From NCBI GenBank assembly GCA_001557505.1, contig LSAX01000001.1, forward strand, positions 496,001-560,000: a DNA stretch of 64,000 nucleotides, in the 5' to 3' direction. Source of the stretch: Reticulascus tulasneorum (lineage: Eukaryota; Ascomycota; Sordariomycetes; Glomerellales; Reticulascaceae). The position numbers and the translations under genes are program-made. Below, piece after piece: positions 1 through 13,211 of this stretch (positions are counted from its first letter, which is position 1; each line of letters starts with the position of its first letter). The notes under the pieces are model-generated. The model was not told where the DNA came from. It saw nothing but the letters and a program-made list of their open reading frames with translations, and did no database searches.

Positions 1-1243
1 AGGTCAAGAGCAGATTGCCATTGCCGACCGGCTGATGAGGCTGTCGCGGAGGGACAATTGCCCAGGCGACGGACGCGACGGCGGCGACACTGACGATGGT
101 GGTGTGGCACTTCATTCTCGGTCTTGGAGCGCCTCAAAATCAACTGCAGCCGGGATCGTAGAGAGCTCCCATCTATCTAGGTATCTATATTAACAAACCG
201 GGACGAGCACTGGTATAAGTAGGAACCGGCGTGGGCGAACAGGGCCACAGGGCCACAGCGGCCAGGCCGCCAGATAGCCATCCCATGTTGATCGCGTCAC
301 CCATTTTACCCAGCTATCCGGGGAACGAAAGCTCTTGTTCTAACAACCTTCCCTTTCCGAACTGTTGGAGTTCACTTGGAAGCACACGGCAGCGTCTTTT
401 AAGATCGCAGGGCCCATAAGCATGCATGGCGACATTGTTTAATGTGCAAGCAGGATGATTGCAATTAGCATCCTGATCGGTGAAGCAGGGCCGATTGGCT
501 GCTCCGTGGCAGGTCATTGCTCAATCTGGAAGGTTTAAGATCTCTAGCTCTTCGCCCTGACTCTGGAATGCCATCCAAAGGCTGGGCATTGCCGGGATAA
601 TCTCTCGGCGGCATCAAAAAGTGCCAACAGAAATAGAGGGACCCCGTCGCTGGGTGTCTTCCCGATGCGGGCAGCTGCCGCGCCAGTCCCACGCAAGAAC
701 TGAGTGTTACGTGCTGTATTTATCTGCCACCCTCATTCTTATTCTTATGCTGTAAGAGCGGACTTTTCCCGCCTCACCCACCTGACTGAATATTTGCTAG
801 TTGGTGAGCATCAGAATGAATGACTCTCCAGACTCGGACATTTATATTGCTGTGAATTAATTCCGAGAACCTACTGCTGAGGGACAGACATCCTCCTAGC
901 AAACAGAACATATACCCTCCAACAGCATTAATCAAATATCATGTTTATCTTTGGGTTGGTGACACGAATATGCACTCTTGTTCTCACCTGTCACCTTATT
1001 AAGAGTGGTTCAGTACAGTGTAAATAAGATCACACTGTCTTGCACGTGCAGGGCCCACTAAATGCTGCTTTCTGCCTAGCTCCATCCATTGGATGCGTTT
1101 CGACGCGAATTCTGGAGGTTTGAATTGCTTGTCGTGGATTTTGCCTAGTCTCGTCAGAAGCAAGACTTACTCACTCTACCTACCATACGATCAGAGGCAC
1201 CTGCCCACGCTGCACTTGCCTTTTAGGCCGCGAACATAATACA
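1..1243. other. Left-edge intergenic region
   Basis: No coding sequence could be supported here. The ORFs present are short (under 80 codons) and have no recognisable domain. The last few hundred bases presumably hold the promoter and 5' leader of the Rsc7-like gene. Confidence 0.5.
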
Positions 1244-2983
1244 ATGAGCATGGGACGTCGATCTGGTCGCGCAGCTGCTAGGCGCGCTGCTGCCGCCCTT
1301 GGTAAGCCTTCAACCTCTGAACCCCCGTCGCGATGCGGTTTTGTAGACCCTTTCGCGCACCTCTCTAACCTTGATGGTCCATCTCGCCCTTAGGAACTCT
1401 TACTAACAGAGAAATTATACAGAGAGCACCCCGAGAGGCTTCGAACTAATCGACGATGACGAGCCAATGCCTGATGCGAGCTCCGAGCCGGAAGCGCAAC
1501 CCGAACCGGAGGAGGCCAAAGCAGAGGCATCTGGAGATGAAGAGGAAGAAGAAGAAGAGGAAGAGGAAGAAGCCGCGAATGAAGAGGCCGAGGAGTCGGA
1601 GCCATCCGTGAAAGAGCCAACACCCCCGCCAGTACCCGTTATCCGGAGAAAGCGACTTGGCCGCCCGCCCAAGAACAGACCGCCAGATTGGGACAACATG
1701 ATCGAGGTTCCAGCTGACAGCGACAACACCCCTCGCCGAAGAGGTCGCGGCGGTTGGCGGGGAAGAGGTGGCCGGAAACCGGGACCAGGACAGGTCGCGA
1801 TCAAGCAGCAGCAGAGCATCGACAAGGAGGGAACTGTCGTCGACATCGTGAACGATGAGTGCGTACTTCCAGAGGATCCCGTCGGCGAGACCAAAGTCGA
1901 CAAGAACGGAAACCTGCAAGGAGACCGCGAGTATCGATGTCGAACATTCACCGTCTTGGGGCGAGGCAACAGACTTTACATGCTCTCAACGGAGCCCGCG
2001 CGATGCGTGGGCTTCAGGGATAGTTATCTCTTCTTCACCAAGCATCTCAAGCTCTACAAGATCATTGTGGACGACGAGGAGAAGCGGGACATGATCGAGA
2101 GGGAAATCATCCCTCATTCTTACAAAGGCCGCGCTATAGGAATTGTCACCGCCCGATCAGTCTTCCGCGAGTTTGGAGCCAGGATGGTCGTGGGAGGCAA
2201 GCGCGTCACCGACGACTATGCCGTCGCCGAGGCTCGCGCCGAAGGCGTTGTCGAGGGAGAACTTGCCGATCCCAACGATATCTTCAACCCGAATGAGCCC
2301 TACAACAAGAACCAGTACGTGGCGTGGCATGGCGCCAGTGCAGTCTACCACACCAACGTGCCCTCCGTCCCAGATCCTACTGGCAAGCCCGAGATGAAGA
2401 AGCGCCGAGTCAACGTCAACAACACCAACTGGATGTTGGAGCATGCTCGCGAAGCAAGGTAAGTTACATCAATGCTGGAAGGTCTGCGTGATCTCACTCT
2501 AACCTGTGCACCAGCAATTACAATGCTTCCATCAACTCCTTCCGGCGATTGAACCTGCATGGCGTCTACGATATCCATACGAACATGATGCAGTACCCGG
2601 AATCCATGCAGCCCACGCATGCTCGGATTGAGCAAGCCGGACTTGACGAACCAGACAGCGCGTCCACGACGTTCCCCAAGCTCCAGCCCAAGCTTGCGCG
2701 CAACTTCATGGTCACAGATACCTACTACGAAACGCCCCCGTCTGGCCTGTCTGCGGCTGTCTACGCAAAGACCGACCCCGCGGACTTTTTGGCTTCGTTC
2801 AGCGGCCTCAGCGCTGTCTCTGATGATATCAAGAACCTCTTGCCACCGGAGTGCCGGCAGGCATTCGACACTGCTGTGACTGACGAGCAGCAGTGGAAGG
2901 GCAGATGGGGCAGTGAGAAAGACACAATGAGTCGCCGCCAGCCGATCATTGACAAGGCGGTCGTGCCATACAGCAAGGGTTAA
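1244..2983 (+). CDS. RSC/SWI-SNF chromatin remodelling complex subunit Rsc7/Swp82 homologue
   Basis: Three exons (1244-1301, 1423-2458, 2515-2983) give 520 residues. Intron 1 carries a perfect TACTAAC branch site at 1401-1407 and both introns are GT-AG. The N-terminus is Arg/Ala-rich. It is followed by an acidic run of Glu codons near 1540-1575 and an AT-hook-like GRPPK patch with an RGRGG-type basic stretch. The conserved core (ECVLPEDPVGETKVDKNG, then EYRCRTFTVLGRGNRLYML, CVGFRDSYLFF, IIPHSYKGRAIGIVTARSVF) is the hallmark of the Rsc7/Swp82 family. Members are nuclear subunits of RSC or SWI/SNF, the ATP-dependent nucleosome remodellers. The start was chosen because exon 1 joins exon 2 in frame just ahead of the acidic region. 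Length and layout fit the family. The downstream neighbour is a long gene-free stretch, so context adds nothing. Confidence 0.93.
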
Positions 2984-5900
2984 GTCTATGGCTCCAGGAG
3001 GATAGTGTTGGAGTTGGGTTCGCTGTAAAGTTAACATGAAGAATTCATGATTCCTGAGTGATTCTGCTTGGAGCCGGCTTGGGACACAGATATCCTACAG
3101 GATCCAGGTATGCCCTTCGGGATGGGGTGGATAGAGCAAGGATGGAGTCTAGGGTCTTCTGTAGCTTCGACTTCAATGTCTACCAAGTGTAATCGATACT
3201 GTGCTTTTTGTTCTACAAGTTGTCTGGGTGTATATATCCAAAGAAATGTATTTTGTGGTCTCGCTCCGGATCGGTCCCTCCCTTCAAGATCACTTCGACA
3301 TGCACATTCCTAGCCTTCAAACGTCATCATAATTCAAACTTCCAACTGTCGTCAGCAGTCTTATTGTTGCCCACTTCATGTCAGCCTCACGCCAATATCT
3401 GCACCAACAGCTCACTACGTCCATCATGATCGATGTATCTCACGGGCAACGTCGTGCAAACAACGATTTACAGGCACATGATTTCCCATGTGACACGTCA
3501 CGGCTCTGCCGCATCTCTTAGCTTGAAGGGCTGAGCACTTTCACGATCGAGATCTCCCCAATCGAAGATCGAATACGAAATCCCGATTAGGCAACCGAAC
3601 GGGAATCAATAAACCCCCAAAAACTATGAATCACTCCGCCCAATCGGTACCAAGGCTCGAGAAAAATCCTGACGTACGAGAACTCCCACACAATCCGAAC
3701 AGCAAACTGGGGAAAACCGGTCCGCCCGCCACACCCCTCGAGTCACCATCACGTTCCCAGAGAGAAAGTATTACACCACCTCGCATTGGGGGGGGGCGTG
3801 TGTCATCACCCTACCGATTAGGCGTCGAACAGTCCCACAGCATTGGCTGCCGAGGACCAGGCAGAGGGGAGCTAGGTCCGGCGCAATCCAGTTTAACACG
3901 TCCTGCAGGCTGCCGTTTTCGGGTGAAGGGGCGTTTCGTTTGGGTAGAAAGTTGCGGATGTGGTTCGTGACTGGGCTGGGCTGGGTTTTGGGGCTGGGCG
4001 AGTAGAAAGGTTCATGACGCTGTGGGATGGAAGCTGGGTGAGTAGTATCGGGGATCCTAGGCTGTAGGAATGAATGGGATGGTTGGATGCAACGATGGGG
4101 CGGAGAGGCACAGGCAGCGGGAAAAGAATAATTATTGGGACAAGCAAAGACAGGTGCATGTGTCATGTGTATAGGTGACTCTCTTGAGCGAAGAGTCAAG
4201 AATAGTCCAACCTTCACTGGCTGGCGATACCGACCCTCCACGTCCCCGCTTGCTGCTCGACCCGACACTAGTCTGCTGCAAGCACTTTAACACCCACCTG
4301 GCTTTTTTTGGTGAGTTCCTAATCCATCCCGAGGGTAGCCAGTGGAGGTGGGGACGGATTTAGCAGGACAGCCAGTCTTCCGAGTCTTTTTCTCTTGTTT
4401 AGCTGTTTAGCCAGAGATGGACAATTCGGAGACGTAATGACAAAGAGGATGAGAATTATCGGATGATTGATTCGGTCTTGGCTCCGTGGCGTAAAGTGGA
4501 CTGTTCGCCTGCTTCTTCCTTCTCTACGGGTCAAGTGGCATGGTGGATGGCCAAACTCTCCCAGGGTTCATTCTATCGGGCGAGCCACGGTGCTAGAGTC
4601 AGAACCGCAGTGTCCGTCTGACTGATGGGCTGTGGCAAACTACGTCAAAGCCCCTCTGCCCCTTCGCCCATCGCAGAACGGACGGAGCGGGCGTACGAAC
4701 CCCCCGATTTGCATCGCGTTGCTTGACGGCCGGCTGCGATCCATCTGTGTGGTCCAACACCGCAAACAGGTTCATGGTTCTCCCACTCAGAGCCACAGGA
4801 GCTGACCCTCACAAGAGCGGGATTTGTGACCCCCATACGCAGCTGCATCATTCTTGCCAGTCGAACCTACGTAGCACAGTTGGATATGCAGCTGTTGACG
4901 GGGCCAGGTCTCCATCCAGGCAGGTCCACGCCGGCGGGGGATGCGAGATATTCCTCCGAAGAAGCAGGTGCCTGCAGAGTGTTACTGTATGACCGCTGGA
5001 AGCAGCGGTTACCCACGTCGTCGTAGGTGAGAGCCCTCGTGTACGCGCATTTGAGGGAGGGCATGAGAAGGCACAGATAGGCTGGCGATTCTAGATCTAA
5101 GTGGCCGGCTTTCCCTTAGGGCAGGCGGCAATATGAGGAGAATACCCCGGCCGGCGCACTGGTGCCCATCGTGATCAGGAATCTGTGCTTCACCGCCCTG
5201 CCCGGTCGTCCCAGGCTGCAGCTGGAATCTCCCTTAGCCGGGTTGGGGTTAATAAGCCTCGGCAAACGTGGCAACTGGGGAACTGATTCTGCGCGAACAA
5301 TTTGTGTAGAGCGCAAAAAGCTGTTACACGCCCACGGAAGTGTCGGGGTTAGCTGCAAGGTTTGCTGCAGACATCCCGCCAGTTTCAACGAGTAGGCAGA
5401 ATAGATTACCAAATCGTAGAGGAACGACGACGCCCGCCTCCACGTTGAGATCCCCGACCGCAACGAGTCGAGTGGAGGATATGGTGACTCTAGTGTCGAT
5501 CTAGAAGAAGCGTGGCCGGTGTTGGGCGAAGTAGGAGTTGGTAGGTACAGTACGTACTGTGAATGGGAACTCGCCGTCACGATTTATTGGCTGGACAGAC
5601 TCCCAAGAAAAGGTCATGGGCCGAGAACTCTCTAGCGGACTTTTATCGGATTCTTAGCAATCTTCATGACGGGATGATCGACAACCTCTCTCTGAACCTT
5701 GAAAATTTTGTTCAATTTGAGGAATTAAATGTGGGCAGTTTGAGGTTCGTTTGCGGCGTGGAGACTTTACAGTCCAGGAACACTTTCAGGTTGGCAGTTG
5801 ACTCTCCGAAGAGTGCATCTGCAATTGAGGAAGCGGTCTGCTACGTGAATTGTAATATGTCCAGCCATGGAAAAGTCGGCAACTGCGGTTATCAAGACCA

Positions 5901-8900
5901 GGTGGTTTTCTTCAAGGTCGAAGAACCTGCACAGGACACAAGCGCTGCTTGGCACCACTCACAGGTACACTTTGAACAATCATCAATATCCATCGAGGTT
6001 GAGGCCTGACAGGGAGACGTAACCCTCGTGGATCCCTCGGCAAACAGTGGTAGGCCATTAAGATCGGATTGGATCTCACTTAGAGCCAGCCGGTGTTGCG
6101 GTGAAGAAAAGCCCAAGCCAGTCTGCAGGTGATCCGATCAACGGCTTGAACTTCGACCCTGCCACCTTGTGCTTCTAAAAGAGGGGAAGATGAGCGGCCT
6201 AGAAACCCCAATGACTCCCTCCTGGCCCGTGTTCAGGGCTCTCCCACAAGAGCCAAAGCCTCGATGGGGCGGTGGAGAACGGCGCCAATGGGGACCCTTG
6301 ATGGAGAATTGGGTTCTGGCGCGCTGGGTGCATATGAGGTGGATCTGGTCTCCCAGCCCAGGCAGTGGAGTTTGCTAGAACCTGTAGACTGGCGGGTGAG
6401 CGAGATGGTGACGTTGTTTAGCTTTCGTGTCTTCGTCTCGTTCAATTGGAGTCTGGAACCCTGGCTAGGGCTACTCATTGATGGGGTGAGATTCGTTTCG
6501 GGGTCCAGTTCATCTTGGGTATGGCGGAGTTAAAGATCCATGCCCCTAATAACGAGATTGAGGGATGGGATATTCATAGAACAGGCAGTGCTGTGGTTCG
6601 GTGGCTCGTGTGAGATACGGACCAGGTTCGCACCAGCTGCAGCGCGACCGTGCTCTGCTGCTTTCTCCCCCAAGTTTGCAATACCCAGTGGGATATCAGG
6701 GCGCTGGACAGCATCTACGAAGTATGTAACCTACATCTGGGCTTTCAAGAAGATCGACACTGCTGGACAGCCAAAGAGGCTATTCGTGCATCCCTAGGTG
6801 TTTGGCTGCTTGGCTTTTTTTCTTGTTCCACCTTCTCTCCCACCCTGCATTCCACCGCCTCGATGTCAGTACGACGTAGGTCACCAGCCAAGACCTGCCC
6901 AAATCGAGAGGATGGGGGATCACCAGTTAATTAAATTCCTCGCGAAGACTAGGCTTGTCAGGTGGGCTGCGTACAATTTGGACATGGCCGAACTCAAGAG
7001 GTGGTGGCCATGGACTCATAGGGTGACATGAATGTCGAACACGGAACCCCGTTGTTCTTGGTCGTTCATAAGCATTCTTTGGGTGTCCCAGCATAATTTC
7101 CAGTCGGTATTCAAGTGGATATTTACTATGTTCCAACTTGATGTTATCTGGATCTTGTAATCTGTAGATGTCGGCGAATATCCGAAAGCCTCAACCCAGT
7201 ATGTAGCAGAACGTGCGGATAGGGAACATGTCAAGGGTTCTGGACCTATACCTTGGATTGGGCCACCTGAGGGCGAAAGAAACGGGTAGGTTGAACACGA
7301 GGCACCCCCCCTGCTCCCGTCCACAGTCTCTCCCAACGATAGCGGGTATCCAAATTCAAACTGCAGTTGGGGCCCAGTCTTTTCGTCAACGGGGGTCTCG
7401 TCGTCTCGTACTGTGCTTACCTCAGACAACCCCAGGGGGCGTGTGCAGAAAAAGCCCAGCCATGGCTTTCTTGACTCTGACTGATCCAGGTGCTCCGATA
7501 GGCCGGGCGCGGGAAACTCGAAATTTGGTTACACCTTCGTCTGATGTTTCTCCTCGCCATTAACCTTACCCGGGCCCTGACTCGTGGCTTTCGAAGAAGG
7601 GCTTTGGACAGCTGGTCTTTTGACCTTGAGTGAGTGTGGTTGAGAGGCGAAGATGTTGAGCGGCGGCAATGGTGGAGATTGATGAGACGAGAGAAGGGAA
7701 GCTGAGTCTTACGGACTGGCTGGCATGATGTCAGATCACGGCGCTGAATTCGCCTCGTCGGGGTTGTGTGCGTACCTTGATATCAGGTGGATGGGAATAG
7801 CTGCTCGCTGACTGGTCGGCTTATCCAAGTCAACCTGCCTGTTGGAGGGTAATTCGCTGTCGTGAAGACTCATCGAATAGGCAGCCACCGGAAAGGGAGG
7901 ATGTGGCGATGCCATATCGAAGGTTTGATGTTCATCGAAACATGGAAAGCGTCGCCATCCATCTTCTCCTCGCCAGCGCCGTTCGTCAGTGATGAAGTGC
8001 GCTATAACACTAGACGCTTCAGGTAGGTAGTCAGCACCCGTGACTGACCATCATCACGGCGAATAGGTACTAACCAACGCCACATGCTCGTCAGCCAGTC
8101 CCCTAGGCATACCAGCTAGTTGGCGGTTACGAGGCTTCGGCTACGAGTAGGAGGTTTGTTTTCCCACCATCGTCGCGATGCCAGCCGTGCTTGGGAATCG
8201 AGGGCCACGTAGCCTCCAGCATGAACCTAATTACACTTTCAGTGCTCAACCTCATTCCTCCACGCGGCAAGCATGGATCGATGAATTAGGCAGGCAGAAA
8301 CACCGAGGCCGAGACGACGACAGTGGCCACAGTTCGGCACATGGAATATCCCTTGACGTTGTTAAGGTGCCTGATGCGGATGCCACTCTACCGGCCCCGA
8401 GCTCGCCAGGAGGCTTCGGATGTTTACTACGAATGTGATGCTGGAGGTCTGTAGGCACGGAGCGGTAGGGCCACATGCCAGGCCAAATGAAGGAACATGC
8501 TTCAGAAGTCTAAAGGGATGCTGACACTTGTTTCTTGATATGAATCAAACAACTCTCGGATACGCTGAAGGGGATGTTGGCAGCAGCCCCAAGGGAGAGG
8601 GACAGGGGTGGCAGATGCAGGTCTCGAGATATGACTGGTTCTCATGACCGTCTGAAGGAGGGTCGAGTGCTGTAACGGGAAATGCGTGGCCGCTGGTAGT
8701 GCACGCAATACAGGCCATACAGAACAAGATGATGTGCTCACATCCGCAGTACAGTACATGTGTACATGAGGAGGAGGAGGTGCTGCCATTGCGGAGTGGA
8801 ACAGAAGACGTTTGGTCGGAGAGATGCGTTTTGGCGAAGAAGGGGAAGGGCGAGGGGAACGGACAGAGGGGGGGCGATGTGTCGGCACGCACACTGTGCC

Positions 8901-11590
8901 CGCACCGTCCAAATCTGAGGCATTTCCCACATCGACCTCCGTACGAACGCTCCATTTACGCATTTACGGAGTTGGCAAGGGACCTGCCCATGTTCATGTA
9001 CCTTTTGCAACGGTCCTCCGTGTGGCTGGCTGTCTAGGCCCCGTCAAGTCGAGGCAATTCCCACCAGAATCCTTACATTTGCAATTTTACCCGAATGAGG
9101 AGTAGCACACTCTCTGGAACCAGCAGATTTGATGTTTTTTGATGAAGAAATTTGAAAGGTTGATTTTGATTGTTCATGAAGTACGTAGTACACATAATCA
9201 GGCAGGTGGTTTTTGTGGAATAGGGTACATGGCAGCCCAGACCAGACCAGACTGCAGCAAGCATGTATGTATGTACATGGAGCCAGCCCTGACAGAGATG
9301 CGCAGGTCAGGAGAGGCGCACGCTACTACGTAGTACATTCCGCATACAGTTCTGCAGCGATTGTACGAAGTACAGATTACAGGATGGTGTGTATGTATGT
9401 CTCTTGTCCCTGCCCTGGGTGAGACGATAGCTGCTGGGAACAGACCGCATTTGCTGGATCGCTGGGTGAGATGTGCATCGCCGGCGTCGACGATGATCAT
9501 GGACGGATGGGGGGTTGAACACGATGTCATGGCTTGTTAATTCTGGCTGATGACACGCTTTGGCTTGGGGCAACAAGACGGATGGGACTGGTGTTTGTAT
9601 GCACGTACAGTGAGTGTAGTGGGTAAGTTATGTACAGATTATGTTTTTCTAAATAGGTACCTTGCCTGGCATGGGTACAGTGCGGGTCCGGCGTCATTGA
9701 CTGCGGACAGCAACAGTGTATGTATAGAAATAAGCTGTCGGAGAGATCGGATGGAGGAGGAGCCACAGTCCATCTGAATATCATGGACTGTGAAGACGCA
9801 CTGTCTTAATAGTGCCAGGTATTGAAATCTCTCCCCCCCATGGGAGGAAAGTCAGGGTTGTTGCACTGTACTGGGTGTACATAAATACACGCATGCGTGG
9901 CAAGGATTTTATCCAAAGTATCGCGAGGTTTCCCGGCTTCCCTGGGCATAACTTGTACCGATATAACCCGCCTAACCTTGGGCGATATGCAAGGTACAGA
10001 GGGTACCGGCCTGAATCTCACCAGGCGGGCCCGGTACAAGGGAGTACTTGAGACATGGACCATCCCAACATGGGGAGGGGGCACGCTAGAGCCGAACCCG
10101 CCCAGATAACCCGATTTTTTTCTTCATGTTGTCTTTTTGCCTTGCAGAAGCAAAGAGAAAAATGGAAGGGGGGTACGTACCTGCCGACTTACCTCTACGT
10201 ATGAAGCAAGAGAGAGCGCCGGCTGGGTGGATGCTGGATCAAGGACCCTAGTTGCAACTCCTCCTCATCGGTGACACTACGTACATACAGTACATTCAAT
10301 TGCATGTACGTACTCCATACCGTTGCAGACTAAACACGGCTTTTTGAAGAAGGAGAGTCTGCCTGTGATTAAGAGTCACAGAGGCGGTACAATCGCACCC
10401 CCGAGATGACACTTGATGTTTGCTGGTCACCGTTAAGCAAATGTCAAATGAAGTTATGTTGTAAGGTATGGTATCCCGTATTATTGGGATACCAGTGCTT
10501 AGCTTACAGGTATCGCCATCCATGGACAGGTAAGGGGGGTTCGATTTACCACGGTACGCAATACACGCACAACGATTCGCTCGCCCAGTGATGTGTACAG
10601 TAGCTGTACGAGGCGCTTTGTAGATGTACGGCCAGGGTGTCGCCGCCTAGTAGCAGGAGGAGGTAATTATGTTCCTGGGGGGGTGGGACTCTCAGGTGGA
10701 AGGCAAAGACAAATCACGTTCCCTTTTCCATTCTTCCATAACGGTCCGGTCATTTACTTCTATTACCTATTACCACCAAAGGCACGTACGTACGTGGTGT
10801 GTTTTGTATCCCCGGCCGCATAGTCTGTATGTACCAGCAGCACCACCGTCTCTCCTCTGCATGCCATACATATGTAGCACCGCTACGGATACCTCGTCCA
10901 TACGCACATACATGTACATACCTCTTGAATCTCTTTTCACGACGCCACTCAACTGTGTCTGGTCAGGTATTCCAGCTCTCCTCCCCCATCCAACCAGAGA
11001 TGCTGTACGTATTGTGTAGTGTTTTTGTTGTGGTGAACTACCTAATTAGTGTCCCACGTGAATCTGTGCACATCATAACAAGGTACTGCGTAGTAGGTAC
11101 TGTAGCCTTTTCTCTCCGCTCACACCCGCACTCACGCCCCTTCCAGAAGAAAAAGCCCCCTAAACCCCCTATGGAACCTGGGTTGACGCACACCCCCCTG
11201 TCCATTTTTCTGCACCTCCTTCCAGTTCCCACACACACTTCTCTCTTCTTTTCTCGGGCAGTGAAGGAAGTGGGAACGAAAAAGAAAAAAAGCCACCAGG
11301 AAACTGACTGCGACTACAGTGGTTAGCCCGGAGACTGGAGACGACTGGAGACTGGGCAGAAAATGGAGACACATCACACATCCGGCAAGGCAGGTGCGAG
11401 GGAGAGAGCGAGCTCCCACCACCCCCCTTCTGGTTCCCCCGAAGCCAGAGACGACCACCGGCACACCCCCCAAGAGTGTTGAGTGGAAGAATTGAAGGGG
11501 ACAGAGAGAGAGAGCGAAGGAAAAAAATTCAGCGGAGGTGACCCTGACGTCCTCCACTAAAAAACTTTCGTCCAGTGGGATTGGCAACGG
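2984..11590. other. Very long gene-poor region upstream of the cyclin gene
   Basis: About 8.6 kb without any ORF that shows a domain, a convincing exon series or conserved-looking composition. The longest ORFs here (for example 3771-4268 minus, 5116-5580 minus, 5563-6009 plus, 8502-8963 minus) are low-complexity or patternless and lack splice partners. From about 8.75 kb onward the sequence is studded with GTAC, TACGTA and TGTATGTA motifs. The region is probably distal regulatory DNA, non-coding transcript or an old repeat. Confidence 0.5.
8750..11110. repeat. GTAC/TACGTA-rich tract
   Basis: Short palindromic motifs built on GTAC recur many times. Examples are TACATGTGTACATG near 8756, AGTACGTAGTACAC near 9180, CTACGTAGTACATT near 9326, GTACGTACCTG near 10173, ACGTACATACAGTACATT near 10279 and GCACGTACGTACGTGG near 10782. 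They are dispersed rather than in strict tandem. Their function is unknown; they could be binding sites or remnants of a simple repeat. Confidence 0.45.
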
Positions 11591-11895
11591 TGGAGCCCGT
11601 TTATTCATCCACCACCCACACCCAGAAAAAAACCCACGCCCACGCCCACACCCACACTCTCACCACAACCCAGAACCACAACCACGATTACCCACACCCA
11701 CCACCCACACCCTAGGCTGGGTTTCGCCCATCAATCATCCAACCCAGCCCAGAAACCCACGCCCGCCGCCGCCTCTCATTCTTCCACCCTCATCACTCAC
11801 ACACCCGCCGTCACATCCCATCATCATCATCTCCGTCCTCTCGCCTCTCTTTTCTTCTGTCCTTCTTCTTCCTCACTCCCTTCTCCACATCCGCC

Positions 11896-11927
<32 letters not shown>

Positions 11928-13211
11928 CTCAGAACGAGATCCCAAACCGAGTCCGACCGTTACTTCGACAACCACATCCTCGACTCTTCTGTTCTCCTCG
12001 AGTCGTCGACCTCAGGATCCCCGGTCTGCTCTCGTCCTCTCTCCTCAGAATTCAGAAGCACCGCCCGAAGAAATCAGCTCTAGCGCATAGCCGGTTGCTG
12101 TGCACTGCGGATTCCCCCCCCTTGGTTTTTTTCGGTTGCAGTGTGGTGGCCACATTCGACCCTTCTCACCACCACCACCACACCACGGAACACAGCCTGT
12201 CGGCCTCAGCAAACCGCCATCGTATCCTTCTAAAAGGTGAGTTTGATTTACTATTGCTCGTCTGCGTGAAACCGGGTCTGTTCGCAACCTTCGCTCTTCG
12301 AGTCGGATCGATTCTCGACAGAAATACGCGCCACCGAATGATTTGTTTTGGTTGGTGTCGGGACCCTCTGGACCACCAAACTCGATAACATTTACCGCCG
12401 CCACCACATCACGACTCGATCAGCACTTTCTCAGAATCGATTCATCAAAACAGAGAGATCCTTCGAAATTGGACACACACTGTCTCGAACGTGCTGGATC
12501 AACCCGGGAATGGCCCATCGTACATCCCCGAATTCTCGGTACAACTTGTCGCTGCCAATTTTCCTCGACGCCTCCAACATTCTCCAAGTCGGGCTACCCC
12601 AGTAACGGCCAAAGTTCCCAGACTTCAATACCGGGCCGCCGTTGCTCGACGCACCTTTCTGCGAAGCTTGTGTATCAGACCCAGGCACACAGACTACAGG
12701 CTTTAATTCGTCTCCCAGGACACCCTCGCTGACTTAATCCAAACAAGGCAGTGCTTAGACCCTTCGTTCTCCATCTCGGTTTCTCAATTCTTTCCGTCGT
12801 CACACGGTCCAGACGAATCCGAGCGACTCCAAACCTCAACACCACAACAGTCCCTTTCGGATCGAGCATCACTTTCGAGTCATACATCATCTCAACATTT
12901 GGGAAGAAGATATTTACTTATCTTTCTTCGCCTCTCAAGCAGTCGTCTAAAACGACCACCCTCCCCCTTTCTCGTCAACCTTCCTATACGAAAGTCGGCA
13001 TCACACATCTTATGGCTCAACAAGGTCGATAGGGTTCAGTGTTACCTTCACGCTCGACACTCCCGCACCTCTCCGGCCTTGGACGACACTGTCCAGCACG
13101 TTGGATACTTTTCCACGCTGCTAAGTGCCCCCCCAAGCGCCCCGAGCAAATCCTCGATCCGACAAAGGTCATCTCACGATCTTCGTCGGTTCTCCTCTCC
13201 AAACCGCCATC
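11591..13211 (+). promoter_or_regulatory. Presumed promoter and long 5' leader of the Pcl-type cyclin gene
   Basis: The segment starts with a CA/CCCA-rich low-complexity stretch (about 11590-11800). A pyrimidine run of roughly fourteen CT units follows at 11895-11930, a layout often seen at fungal core promoters. A donor-like GGTGAGTTTG at about 12237 suggests a leader intron. Many short upstream ATGs lie between 12095 and 13200. The true transcription start cannot be read from sequence. Confidence 0.4.

Noticed and set aside
1415..1969. 184-codon minus-strand Ser-rich ORF opposite the Rsc7-like gene
   Set aside because: The poly-Ser run is the antisense image of the Glu-rich acidic tract of Rsc7; no independent support.
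5563..6009. 148-codon plus-strand ORF
   Set aside because: It opens from a non-preferred start, has no domain and no plausible neighbouring exons; not enough to call a gene.
11132..11608. 158-codon minus-strand ORF near the cyclin leader
   Set aside because: It is built on low-complexity CA/TG and poly-pyrimidine sequence; its Phe/Leu/Pro-rich product looks like noise.
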